A stretch of DNA of 64,000 nucleotides from Gamarada debralockiae (taxonomy: Eukaryota > Ascomycota > Leotiomycetes > Helotiales > Hyphodiscaceae), in the NCBI GenBank assembly GCA_002803225.1, contig NXFV01000374.1:1-64000 (forward strand). The letters are read 5' to 3'. Below, one piece after another: positions 44,719-56,733 of this stretch. The notes below the pieces were generated by a model. The model was not told the DNA's origin and ran no database searches. It saw only the letters and a program-made list of their open reading frames with translations. The position numbers were made by a program, and so were the translations under genes. How positions within the stretch are numbered: position 1 is the first letter of the stretch; the number at the start of each line of letters is the position of its first letter.

Positions 44719-46796
44719 TTTGATTGAGGTTGGTGGAATGAGGTTGATGGTAATGATGTAGAAACTAAGGAGTTGAAGACTTGAAAGGTTGCTGGATAGG
44801 AGAGCTAAGAAATTGAGTAATGAAAAGCTGAATAGGAAACTGATGATGATGATGAGGGTGAGGAGAGAATCTGTGGGTGAGAATTCATCTCGTCTTTATA
44901 CAAATTTCATCACCTCAATCAATGTGAAATGGAGCTGCACTGAACCCACCAGAGAGGTATTTTTGGGAACAAATGAACACTTGCCATGGGATTGACTGAC
45001 GATGTGGATAGTGGACGTGGGGACGCGTCGTGGAGACTACGAATTTAGCTCAGCCCGGCGACGGCATTTGACCTTAGCTTGGGAAATTTCCCCGCAAACG
45101 GGAAAATGTCTAGAAAGAGAACACAATTGAGTGGCTGAGCCTTCGGCTCAGGTGTTTGACCAAGCCCAAAGAGGCTCTCGCTTACCAGTAAGACTCAGGC
45201 ATGAACGTATGCCCCTGAGTAGATCACACGCCTAAGAAGCGTCATGCCAGCAACGAAATAGGCTTTATGACAAACGTGAAATAATACACAGCAACTATTG
45301 AAACAGTCGATCGTCCAAAATAGGACTTGTTCATCTGAAAAGAGGCGAAGCATCATCTTCGATGGAAAGGGGAGTGCTGAATCACGTGATGGACTACGTA
45401 CTTCTTCATGTTTCACGAACACAGCTGAACTCGTTCTATACATCGAGAAAGTATATTTGCTGAGCTAAGACGCTTGTGGAGATTAGGACTCGCAATTCCA
45501 GAATTAACTCAAGCATAGCAAGATTTTTGTCCACGCAAAAGACCCTAGATCACTCTCATAAGGGGATAGGGACCCCTTTCTGTTCCCGGCTACGCAATCT
45601 CCAATCAGCGTCGTAGATGCCGGAGCAACTGGCAACAATCAAGAAACATACACACGAATGTGATGTCGATATTAGGGAAAGAGGTGCAATGTTGATGCCA
45701 CACAACAGCGAGAGAGGTAGGGCTGAGGCGGGAACCTTTTTTATTGCATGGTGAATTTGAGTGGTCACTAAGAATCGGTAGCAATGTCCTTGATACTTCT
45801 TTCCTTTGTAAACTGCTTAAGAGGTTCTAGAACTTAATCTCGTCCAATTCAAATTTGCTGAGATTGTTCGTCGAGGCTCGTCTCATTTAATAAGCATGAT
45901 GCACCTCCCACGGGTGTTTGGAATGCATGATACAGATACAAGACACTATTCTTGATTATGGACGAGCCCAGCTCACAATTGCCGGGGAGGTGCTTCAGAC
46001 TCAGCTGGTCCCGACGAGAATGTCGACGGCCCAGTCCCAGAGAACGGGGAAGACGCTGGATATGGTTAAAGAAGTAGCTCCAGAGATTTTCCCATACTGT
46101 ACGTCTCATCCCTAGCTCCGGCTGACTCGACTGAAAGCGTGAAGCAGCCCTCCCTCTGCAAGGGATTCTTTCCAAGAGGAGAATCTTCAATCGGTGTGGA
46201 GGAACAGCGAAAGAAATTGTGGCAATGAGGATATGAGACGTGTGACGGCAAATAATCTGGGATATTGAACGTCTGGACTGCGTCCTCGATCATGGTCCTG
46301 ACCCCTGAACGTCTTTCAGTACCGGTATTTAATATGGGCCTATTTCCAATCTAGTGGAGTGCTACTGGAATCACGTGCTAAACAGGTGTTCTCATAAGTG
46401 ACGCAAACATTCCGGAAAGAGAAAAAGTACACGGAAAAAACCCTGCCGAGACATATATTCTTCTAAGAAACACGAATTGAGGCCAACTTTGAGTTGTCAG
46501 CTCAGACCAGGATTCGAGTTGCGTGACGGATAAGTTTAAGACGCAACTCCCCCAGGTCAAATCTAGAAGTAGCAGCAGCAGCAAGATCTGAAGACCCAGA
46601 TCATCTCTCAATGATATCCAACAAGAAGAAGCTCAACTTTGAGTTGCTATGTCGTCGACTTTGGCTCTAGCGTTGTGCCAATTTAATTAGCTGCACGGGC
46701 AAATCATTAGCGGCATTTAATTTATCCGTTCAACCACCCTAGATTTGGGCTTCAGCAACATCCTATCCCTCCCCAGTTGACTAAACAACTTTTACA
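44719..46796. other. long intergenic region
   Basis: No supportable gene. An ATG ORF at 46293-46066 (-) of 75 codons has no recognisable content. A short hairpin (TGAGCCTTCGGCTCA) occurs at about 45136. The distal part is the promoter of the dehydrogenase gene. Confidence 0.45.
46484..46647. promoter_or_regulatory. repeated 13-mer upstream of the dehydrogenase gene
   Basis: CAACTTTGAGTTG occurs at 46484-46496 and again at 46635-46647, with CAACT/AGTTG arms forming an inverted repeat around TTG. GAGTTGCG/CGCAACTC words lie between them. Two identical interrupted palindromes within 165 bp and 150-310 bp before the ATG suggest a transcription-factor site; no factor is assigned. Confidence 0.35.
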
Positions 46797-48032
46797 ATGG
46801 CACCAATTCCCTATTCCCAAAGGAAGCGTCTCGGCAATGTTCTCGTGATTGGCGGCTGCGGCTTCCTTGGCCATCACATCGTGGACTTGATCCTGGAGTC
46901 GTACAAAGCATCCATCTCCGTTCTCGACCTGCACACCACACGCAATAGACGACCTGATTCTGACGGCGTCACATATTACAATGGCGATATCACCACCCTC
47001 TCCTCGATACTGCCTGTGTTCGAGAAGGTAAAACCAGCTGTGGTTATCCACACTGCTAGTCCCACGTTAGTTGGAGGTTCGAAGGAAATGTACAAGAAAG
47101 TCAACGTTGATGGGACGAGATGCGTCATTGAGGCATGCCAGAAGACTGGTGTGAAAGCGCTGGTGTATACGAGTTCTGCGAGTGTGATCAGTGACAATGC
47201 GAGCGATTTGATCAATGCGGACGAAAGATGGCCTATCATCCCGCCCAGTGCGCAGACGGAGTATTACTCGCAGACAAAGGTACCTTATCGTCCTATCCCT
47301 ATCGCTCGCCCTCCTCCTCATCTCCCCTCTTCTCCCTTCTCTTTCCGTTCTCTGCCAAACTACGCAAGCTAACAACTCCATTCGCAGGCAGAAGCAGAAG
47401 CTCTAGTGCTAACCGCAAACCGCTCCCCCACCTCCTCCAAACTCCTAACCTGCTCCATCCGGCCTTCAGGAATCTTCGGACCAGGCGATGTGCAAGTCCT
47501 GCCTCCCATAATAAACGTCTACCACACCTCCAAAACCGGTTTCCAGCTCGGCCAAAACGAGAATCTCTTCGATTTCACGTACGTCGGCAACGTAGCCCAC
47601 GCGCACGTCCTAGCCGCTCGTGCCCTTTTGTACACCTCGTCCCTATCCACCCTTCCCTTGGACCATGAAAGAGTGGATGGAGAGGCATTCTTCATAACGA
47701 ATGATTCCCCCGTCTATTTCTGGGATTTTGCTCGCGCGGTATGGAAAGCTGCTGGTTCAGAGAAAGGCACTGAGCATGTGTGGGAGATTAGCAAGGATTT
47801 CGGGTTGGCGATTGGCGGCCTTTTGGAATGGATTATGTGGATTGTGGGGAGACCTGCGAAACTGACGAGGAGACAGGTGAAGTATAGTTGTATGACGCGG
47901 TATTATGATGTTGGGAAGGCGAGGAAGAGGTTGGGTTACAGTCCGATTGTGGGGTTGGAGGAGGGGATTGAGAAGAGTGTTCGGTGGTTTGAGGAGGAGA
48001 GGAGGAAGGAGGGGGAGAAGAAGGGGCAGTGA
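46797..48032 (+). CDS. sterol-4-alpha-carboxylate 3-dehydrogenase-like (3-beta-HSD family)
   Basis: NAD(P)-dependent short-chain dehydrogenase of the 3-beta-HSD/Erg26 group, which in ergosterol synthesis oxidatively decarboxylates C4-carboxysterols at the ER. Two exons, 46797-47279 and 47388-48032 (108-bp pyrimidine-rich intron); 1,128 nt, 375 residues, usual length. The Rossmann motif is VLVIGGCGFLGHHIVD (Gly-x2-Gly-x2-Gly) at about residues 15-30. The active site is Y157-S-Q-T-K161, with TSSASV upstream. The substrate-proximal block reads SIRPSGIFGPGD, then FDFTYVGNVAHAHVLAA, typical of Erg26. A hydrophobic stretch near residue 300 (GGLLEWIMWIVG) suits membrane association. An Erg26 paralogue acting on another sterol cannot be excluded. 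Confidence 0.88.
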
Positions 48033-48613
48033 AGCAGGTCTATAGTTTCGAAGATAGTGAGAACAGCGAGGAGGGAAAAGGGCTTGTTGCTTGATGTGGA
48101 CCAAAACATGAGGCTTATAGAAATATTTAATGCGGGCACCTAGTTCAATTTCTTCGAAAAATCAAATATACCCTTTCCACCTCTCCTCGCAATGGTTTGT
48201 TCAATTATCACAATCCTCACGACCATTCGGTGCTCAATACATGTCATGAGAATCGTATTTCATGTCTGCGCGCGAAAAGCTCTAACGCCGTGCCATCCAG
48301 CACATATCCCACGCAAATCAGTCGCTGAACTCCATTGAGCCCCGCTCTGCCCTCAGAATATGAAAGGACCTGTACTACGCCGGTTCGTGTAATTTCGCAA
48401 ATGCCCTCATTTCCATTGCCAAAGTAAAATTCAAGAATGGACGCTAAAGTCAAACCAAATCAAATAAAGGCAGACTGTGATATTGGCCATGAAGAGAAGG
48501 AGATGTGGCACTCTGGGCTCTCGAAGGTGTGATTTAGTCGTTCAGTCGCGTTAGATCATTCCCTGAGGTCTCGTCAGTGATCCATGGCTTTCAAGATAAA
48601 TTGGAGCAGGCGC
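48033..48613. other. convergent intergenic region
   Basis: 3' flanks of two convergent genes. A minus frame at 48453-48244 (ILEFYFGNGNEGICEI, VLSYSEGRAGLNGVQRL) looks somewhat protein-like but starts without ATG. No gene called. Confidence 0.4.
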
Positions 48614-50333
48614 TTACTCCATGCTTCTTTGGACTGCGCGACGCAACTTCCTATTGTACATCTTCTTGTCTTCGGGAGAGCCCCAGTAAAGTTTTGCAGC
48701 CTCCGGGTTGACCATAGTTCTTGGATCATACGGCGGCGATTCCTCCTCCAGAGCCTCGATGATGGCCTCAATATGCGACTTGACATCCTCGGCGCGTCTA
48801 GGAGTGTAGCAAGGAGTGCCATCTGCCGCAATGCGCTGATGGAAGAGGGAAGTCTCAAACTTTGCTCTGGGGTGCTCTTCGGGGAACCGGGGGCTGAAGA
48901 ACAACTTGATTTTGAAGAGACCTCCATCCAGATTGGTCATAGGTCGTCCGAAATAGGTGATGGCCCAGACGAAGGGATTCTTGTCCACAAGCTCGACGTC
49001 CAGAGTGACTGATTTGTCTCGCTTGTAGGACTCGACTACTTGTTCGTACTGTCTTTGCAGATTCGCAGCGACGGTGCTTTCCTTCTTCTTGGACGCCAGA
49101 CCCTCTTCAGCCCATCGTGCCGTCTCCTCATCCAGAGTCTTTCGAATGAGTCTCAATCTTCGCTCCAGCTCGGTGTAGTTGAACTTTCCGTCCATACCAT
49201 TTCCTGTGCACTCGAACGGCATGCGTGTGAATTGTTGCCCATCTGTAACTTCTGCCTTCGCCTTGCTAATGGCTAACAGGTATGAATCGTAGTACCAGAG
49301 GAAACGACGTTTGCAGAGGTCTTTGAAGGGTTCGAAGTTGATTGAGGATTCATCGACAAGGTCCCGATCGATCTCGTTGTCGCTATCATCGCCAGGTGGA
49401 GTTGCGTAAGGTTGGACGGTGCCCGCCGCGGAGATGCCCAGGTATTCTTCAAGTCGTTGGATGATCGTAATTCGAAGCGCCTCGTGTCGGATCTGCATAT
49501 TGGAATTAGGACATGTGGAGCAAAGCAAATGGAGCCGAATGTACCTTAGCAACATAATCCTTCTGATTCTTCTTGTCTCCCTCGTCGTTTGCAGTTTCGA
49601 AGCCTGGCTCGTTTTCGTACGGGTTGGAGGACATGAGACTTTGTATTGAGATCAAGATGGATTCGAGACCTTGTGCCGATGACCATTCCTCTCCGCGTTC
49701 ACCTCGCCATGTACTAACACCATCAGCCGTCCGTCTTGTTTCTAAGTAGGACCTCGTCTTACCCGAGAATTGACCTAGATTCCAAGTTAGCCAGAGTTTA
49801 ACGGTCAAGCTGGGGAGCAACTCACAAGCAAACTTTCCCCTGGGAGTAAATGTTTGGGTTGAAGCGACATCTGCCTCCATTTGTGGTAGTCGCAACGACC
49901 GAAGGTGCTTTTGTGGGGTATTCTGCATAATTTGCTCAGCCAGTGTCACGGATCGATGGAGTATTTGACTATATACCTCTGCCGAACTTCACTGAAAACT
50001 AAGTGAGTGTTAGCATACGTATCTGCTAATGGCATTATATGACAAACCTCGAAGAAACCAAACTCGTAGGGGGTATCAGGCGGGCCGATAATGATTGCTT
50101 TCACATTTCGTACGTCGACATCTCGGCATGCGACCGCAAGGGCTATGAAGTTAGAATTGTCAGTCTCTTCATCTACAAGTAAGAACGCAGGCAGGTCTGA
50201 AAGAGGCACTTACAGAGGTCTGATGACTTCTGGATATCAGCCAGCTCCTAGAATGTGTTGTCAGCCTCGCGACCCCACTACCCTCCCTCGTATAACGTAC
50301 CCTGGTGATGCGGATAATGGAATGGTTCGACAT
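48614..50333 (-). CDS. E2 ubiquitin-conjugating enzyme, UBE2Z-like, with a second C-terminal UBC-like fold
   Basis: Eight exons: 50333-50301, 50247-50214, 50142-50048, 49998-49977, 49922-49826, 49774-49763 (only 12 nt), 49713-49545 and 49492-48614; 1,341 nt, 446 residues. The first half is an E2: PPDTPYEFGFFEFSVKFGR, EYPTKAPSV, then GGRCRFNPNIYSQGKVC with catalytic Cys93, and LSILGTWRGERGEEWSSAQG followed by IQSLMSSNPYENEPGFE, the extended pattern of UBE2Z-type enzymes. A long charged helical linker follows. Residues about 320-440 again follow the E2 plan: FVWAITYFGRPMTNLDGGLF, LFFSPRFPEEHPRAKFETS, but with H372-Q373-R374 in place of HPN and Cys382 (GTPCYTP) near the catalytic position. A GTAAGC donor just before the stop could splice to 48567, changing only the last residue. 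Acts in ubiquitin or ubiquitin-like transfer. Confidence 0.88.
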
Positions 50334-51968
50334 GTTGTCGGTGGTCAAGGATCAGTTGAAGAATCCAAGTATGGTAGTCTCTTGCGATGGTTCATAAGGT
50401 GAAGTGATGAGTTGGTCGGAGGAGGTGGGAGTATGTGGGGTCGCTGGTGAGAAAACGCTGTTACTCGTTAGAGGTTGAGCAAGGCAGAGACCCGCCAAAA
50501 CCTCGCTAGTGACTTTAAGGTTTCACCGTGAGGCTGACTTCTTGTGAAGGCGACTTAGTTTTGACTTCTTTCCAGTGAGAGAATATTTTAATATTACTTG
50601 AGCCTGTAAGTGGACAGCTCAGTTCGCCTACGACTGATTTTGGGATATTTAATTGTTTATTTGGGCTAAATTGGGTATCATTAAACTAGTTTTCCGGTTC
50701 AGCGGTACACTTGTATCCTGAATTTGTGTGTGTTTCTCTGGTACACTACTCTGTAGCTTGTTCAGTACGAGAGAGTGCTATAATTCTCAATTACTCTGAA
50801 ATTTGCAAAGTCGACAGATTTCCTTTTCCTGCCTCGACTACTCGACTCGCAATTTATTAGCCTCATTTCCCCGACGATTATGCAAATCTGTGAGATTGGA
50901 TACATGTATTGGTACTAATTCAGGTATGGGATGGGACTTATGATACGATACGATACTTTATTCATTCATTAGTGTTAAATAAACAAGTAATTATCTCACC
51001 GCATTCATGTCCATCCGGCTTGCCTGCTTCTCTGTAGAGTTCTTGAAGGCTATTGTAAAGCTCACAACGAGGGATTTTAAGCCATTGCCATATGAGGAGT
51101 TCGGAGGGGTAATACTATGGAATGTATAATCTAGATGGACTCGGCTTCTTGATACCAATAAGGTGCCCCCTACCATAGCCTGTCTAGGACAATCATCTGT
51201 CCAAAGAAGCCCAAGATATGATTCGCCGAGGCTTTTTGAGTGGCTGAGGTTGAAATCCTTTCTTCTATGATCTATGCCGAAGGAACATATGCAGCCTTGT
51301 TCCTTAGGCGACAAGAATCTTGAACCTCTCGAAATAGCGACCTTCAACCCCAGAGTAATAATCTCGACCCCATCATCTCACTGCCCTGCGTTGACGCGCC
51401 TTACAACGTTGACGTACAAGATAATCCAATCCGCGAGATACAGGAACATCACAGCCACTCAGGAACAGTGAGATCAACTGTCGCATTACCTTACGTGTCA
51501 AAAAGACAATCACCTCGAATCCCACGACATCTTCTCACACCGACTCCAACACTCGAGTGAACTGAACCCATCGAACACGAACAAACCTCCCTTCGATGAT
51601 CCGAAGCCTCGTATTGATGCCACAGTGCAGATAGGAATCAGGTTGTGAAGGCAGACTTACTATTCTTGGGTTCATGGTTGCTGTTTCAGGTCCTGCAGGC
51701 TGGACGTTTCTTGGCATTTGAGTCGCCAACACACAATCGGTACATGCGAAGACCAATTGACTGGACCCATGCGACTCCAGTTCTCCATATCGATAGACAG
51801 CGACATTAACCCTTCAGGAGAACTCTCAGTGCATCTGTCCCCTCATCCTGGTGAACCTGATCCCTCAATTTCGACCGAGGAGTGACGTCCTGCCCCGACC
51901 AAAACCACAGAAGAGAATCTGTTCTTCACGACGGCAAAATAGGAGGGAGATAATCTTGATCGAATACA
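50334..51968. other. divergent intergenic region, AT-rich in the middle
   Basis: Between the E2 gene (-) and LRG1 (+). From about 50580 to 50990 it is AT-rich. A 118-codon minus frame (51347-50991) begins at TTG and has no recognisable content. The right part is the LRG1 leader. No gene called. Confidence 0.45.
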
Positions 51969-54900
51969 ATGGGCCCTCAGTCTGAGGGAGGCCCATCTGG
52001 AGATGGGCGCAATTATGGGGGCCAGAAACCTACCGAGGATGGCAGACGATATCAATCTGACAGAGACATCGATGTCCAAGACCAGCAGCAGCATCATCTG
52101 CCAAGACCAAATGGCGCATTTGGTATGGAGAATAGGATGACGGCATCCCCGTCTGGCAGCGCGAGTGGTAAAGAAAGAGAGAGAGACGGAGATTCGCATT
52201 CGCATCACAAGACAAGTGGAGAGCGCAATCGGTCACGAACACGAAGTGGGAGGACCACAAGTGGACAAATACGAATGTGCAAGAAGTGTGGTGAACCTTT
52301 GACAGGCCAGTTTGTGCGCGCACTTGGTGGCACGTTTCATTTGGACTGCTTTAGATGTCGGGTACGTGCAAACTATTGTGTTTGTGATCATACTTTCGCT
52401 AACTCCTAACTTCACAGGACTGTGGACAAATTGTTGCGTCGAAGTTCTTTCCGGTCGATGAAGAGGATGGAGAAGGTCAATATCCGCTTTGCGAAACAGA
52501 CTACTTTCGTCGACTGGACCTCATATGTCACAAATGTAATGGAGCGCTGCGCGGATCATACATCACCGCCCTTGATCGAAAATATCACATCGACCACTTT
52601 ACGTGTTCGGTATGTCCGACTGTATTTGGTGCGCAAGACAGCTACTATGAGCATGACGGGCAAGTCTATTGCCATTACCATTATTCAACTCAGTTCGCAC
52701 AACGGTGCAATGGATGCCAAACTGCAATCTTGAAACAGTTCGTCGAAATCTTCCGAAATGGGCAGAATCAACATTGGCATCCTGAATGCTACATGATCCA
52801 TAAATTCTGGAATGTGCGACTCGCTTCATCTCAAGATGCAACGGAAATCAAGCGTCAGCTGGAGAATACCACAGATGAAGAAGGAAGAAACCAAGTACGG
52901 GAGGAGGAGGAGAGAATGGAGGAGAAAGTCTATAGGATTTGGAGTGTTCTATCCACGTTCGAGGAGTCTTCTGCCGCTTGCATATCAGATATGCTTTTGC
53001 ACGTAAGCAACGGAGCTTATGTTGATGGTGTGTTTGTCGCAAAGAAGTTCATCTGGCATGTTGATATACTCTTCAATTCTGCGGACAAGCTGGATGCGAA
53101 CATGTCGAGAACGGGAAGCAAGGGTAAGTACTCATTCAAGCTTATGGAGTGGAAACCCCATACTAATCAATTACAGGACTTTCATACTCGCGAGAAGCAA
53201 AACTCCTGTGCAAGAAGATCGTAGCCTTCTTTTCTCTGTTATCGAAAACCCAGGAGACTGGTGTACGAAAGCTGGGAGTTACTCAAGAACTTCTTGCGCT
53301 GGTCACAGGCTTGGCCCACTATCTCAAACTTCTCATCCGAATCTGTCTTCAAGGCGCCCTGAAAGTGGAACGAGAGCAGCACAATTCCGACGGACTCCAC
53401 CAATTTTTAGACGATCTTAGTGACATGGAGGCGATCAAGAATGATGATAGGTCATTAGAGGCCACGACCGGGACACCTGGGCTGGCTGCATCGAACTCTG
53501 ATCAGTGCTTTAACTGCCGGAGACCGATTGAAGACGAATGTGCGCGGAATGAGGAACGGAGATGGCACTTGGCGTGTCTTCAATGCAGCAATTGCTCACG
53601 AGAACTTGGTCAAAATCTGGAAGATGTGCGATGGAACGAGAAGGATCAACGAGTTTACTGCAATAATTGCGAAGGTCGATTCCCTGGTTCTGTTGGAGGC
53701 TTTGAACATGTCACACGACTACAACAATATGTCTTTCTCTTGAGGGTTGCACTAGCGAGACTGCTTGAGATTCTTCGAAGCAGCGGCACACTTCCACACA
53801 CATCAGACGACCCTAACTTGAACGGCTACAACTCCAGCGAGGGGCATAGATTACCTGCTCAGGCCGACCCGCCACTTTTGAGATCAGATACCCGATCGAA
53901 ATCATATGGAGGACCAGTTGAGGAAGCACACACACAATCCTCTTATGAAAACACTCTAAATGATGTTCGTCGATTACGAAGTACACGCATGGATAAGCAT
54001 CTCTCATCGACCATCAAGAAGGCTAGAACTTCTCGGATAATGGATGGCCCTGAGGGACGCAGTGCGAGACCTGGCTCGGCAGGGGCTGATGGATCGGACT
54101 CGAGAAATGCTGGATTCCAGATTGTTGAGGAGCGCGATGGCAATGGTGAATCAAGGACCGAGCTTATGTTTGGACACCAAGATGCTCTTACGTTGGACGA
54201 CATTCCCAGAATTGTAGCAGCTGAGCAAGCCAAAGAGCAACGACCCAACGCTTACAAGCATGCGCGACATGAGCTCTTCCGAACATCCATTACCGAGCCG
54301 AAACTCATCAATGGACACCAACGGAACTTCTCGAGCGGCAATCCCCTTGACCAGCCAGCTCCCGGAGAGCCATCGCCACAACGACGAGACGGAGGCAAGA
54401 AGTACTTTTCTGAGTTGTCTGCACTGGAGTACTTTATTGTTCGTCATGTGGCTGTCATTGCAATGCAACCAATGTTAGAAGGGCACTTCACCATGGAGGA
54501 GCTACTAAACTTGATTGAGACGAGAAAGCCTACCTTCTGGAACAAGATGGGCAAGGCATTCAAAAATGATGGCAAGAAGGGCGGGAAGAAGAAAGGAGTC
54601 TTCGGAGTGCCGCTTGAGATCATCATTGAGAGAGACGGAGCAGACTCGACTGATGGCATTGGCCCTGGAGCATTACGAATACCTGCCATCGTGGATGATT
54701 CAATTACGACAATGCGCAAGATGGATCTCTCCGTTGAGGGTGTTTTTCGAAAGAACGGTAATATCAAGAGACTCAACGAGACAATGTCAACGATTGATAA
54801 GGATGGTTGCGACGCTGTCGATTTGACAAAGGAAAACGTTGTACAGGTCGCTGCTCTGCTTAAGAAGTACCTTCGCGAGCTTCCGGATCCGCTCTTAACT

Positions 54901-55743
54901 TTCAAGCTACATCGACTGTTCATTGCATCGCAGAAGATCGCCGATGAGGACAAGCGCCAGCGGGTGTTACACTTGACATGTTGTCTGCTTCCTAAAGCTC
55001 ATCGGGATACTCTGGAAATTCTCTGCTCGTTCTTTAACTGGGTCGCCTCGTTCCATCAGGTTGATGAGGAGTCTGGATCAAAGATGGACACGCACAATCT
55101 GGCAACTGTCATTGCACCCAACATTCTCTTTACCAACGCCAAAACCCCGGTTGATGATAACTTCCTAGCGATTGAGGTCGTGCACACGCTCATCGAGTGC
55201 AATGAGCAGATGTGCGAGGTGAGCTACATCAACTTAAATTTTTGGGATAACAAACACCTGCTAACTGTTCCTTAGGTTCCCGAAGACCTCCAGTCAATCC
55301 TAAGTGATCCGGCACTCTTCAACAACCCCAGTGACATAACCACAAAGGAAATCCTGAAACGCTATGGTGATATTGGTGCGAATGGTGGCCCGAGACATCA
55401 AGTCGAGACCATCGAGTCGCCTGCATCCGGCCGGTCCAAGGACAGTGGTCGGCCGCTAGCTCCAGTAGTGACTCGAGTAGACACCGACCCTTCTCAGGCC
55501 TTCGCTTGGCAGAAGGAGAGTAGCGTGCGACACGTCCAAGACCCCAACTTGCCGTATGGTGGCAGCTCGAATCAGAATATCCCTCCCCAACAACAATGGC
55601 AAGGTCAAGACTTGGAGCAGCCTCAGTACCCTTACCGAAACGGAACTCCCGATAGCCAACATGATGGTCAACGTCGCGAATACCGCAATTCCGCATGGGG
55701 AAGACCACAAAATGGCTCAGTGGGCGTCGCTGGGGGTGGATGA
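51969..55743 (+). CDS. LRG1: LIM-domain Rho GTPase-activating protein, Lrg1 family
   Basis: Activates GTP hydrolysis by Rho1, controlling polar growth, cell-wall synthesis and hyphal extension in filamentous fungi. Four exons: 51969-52361, 52418-53123, 53177-55218 and 55276-55743; introns 56, 53 and 57 bp; 3,609 nt, 1,202 residues. Order: disordered N-terminus; LIM1 from C104 (CKKCGEPLTGQFVRAL, FHLDCFRC); LIM2 (CHKCNGALRGSYITAL, HIDHFTCSVC, YCHYHY); a CNGC/HWHPECY half-module; a helical central region (LLALVTGLAHYLKLLIRICL); LIM3 (CFNCRRPIEDEC, WHLACLQCSNC, VYCNNC); a disordered segment; and RhoGAP. The RhoGAP arginine finger is R891 (VEGVFRKNG), with AALLKKYLRELPDPLLTFKL and NLATVIAPNILF. 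The C-terminus is Pro/Gln-rich. All Lrg1 hallmarks are intact. Confidence 0.96.
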
Positions 55744-56733
55744 TCGCTCCAAACCGACCTACATAACGCATTACGTACATTTCCTTCTCTCCAGCGCGGG
55801 CGCCACGACGATACCTCAGGTTCAGAGACAACCTATTTACGGCCCCTTACTTTCTTCGACCAAAACAAGCAACCATTTCAGCATGCACCCATCGGCGTTC
55901 TTCGCATTAATTTCTACAACCCCACCCTTCCAGCAGATCGCTGCACGTATAGGCAGCTGTGCTGAAGATTGTATGCGTCTATTTGATAGTTTATTTCTGG
56001 CTCCCAGCCTGTTGATTGAGGGAGGGCTGGTATGTTTGGAGTACATGGTTCTGGCATCTTCCAGGGGCCTGAGGAACCTTGAGTGAATTGAAGATGAAGC
56101 TCTTCTTGAGTGCATAGGCAATATGAATGATGCCTATTACCCTTTCTGACTTCTTTTTTTCCGGGAAGGGTGTGAAAGTGGGTGGGATGATTGGTTCGAT
56201 AGCAGATCAATGAAAGAAGATTCTCTAGGTTCCTTACCCTTGTCAATTACTGATTTGCTAGGTGGACAGGATATGAACCAAACTCGTTTACTGATCTCAT
56301 TGATTTACCAAGTTGACGCATTACCCAATCCAGCTCGGATTGCTTCCCACAGCAGGAAGCCAGTGATCCATGACCATAAGTTCAACGGGGATCATAAAGA
56401 ATTATCAATCGTTCATTCAGTCAACGGTTGAGATTGAGATGCGGCTCCACATACAATTTTTACCAACAAACCCAAACTCTATCCAATGTAAAACAACGGA
56501 TTCGCACCCGTCGGCTGGCTTTCCAACGTGGATATTGATTTTCAATCCATGCTCAATCACATCACCGGTGTTAAGGTTTTCGACCTCAATAAAGCCAACC
56601 CACCTCAAAGTATAAATACAAGACAGCGTCGCAGCCTTCCCGCTCCAGCGTTCAATACATCTCCCTTCTTGTTACTTTACTCGCAAACAATCCGTTTTCC
56701 CAAACAGAGAAGGAAAGACGACTTCGAATCAAG
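55744..56733. other. intergenic
   Basis: 3' flank of LRG1 and promoter of the decayed oxidoreductase. No gene or strong repeat recognised. Confidence 0.5.

Noticed and set aside
46066..46293. 75-codon minus ORF starting MIEDAVQTFNIPDYLPS
   Set aside because: ATG-started and slightly protein-like, but no intron signals, neighbours or domain support it; left uncalled.
50991..51347. 118-codon minus ORF
   Set aside because: Begins at TTG, not ATG, and no spliced upstream exon was found.
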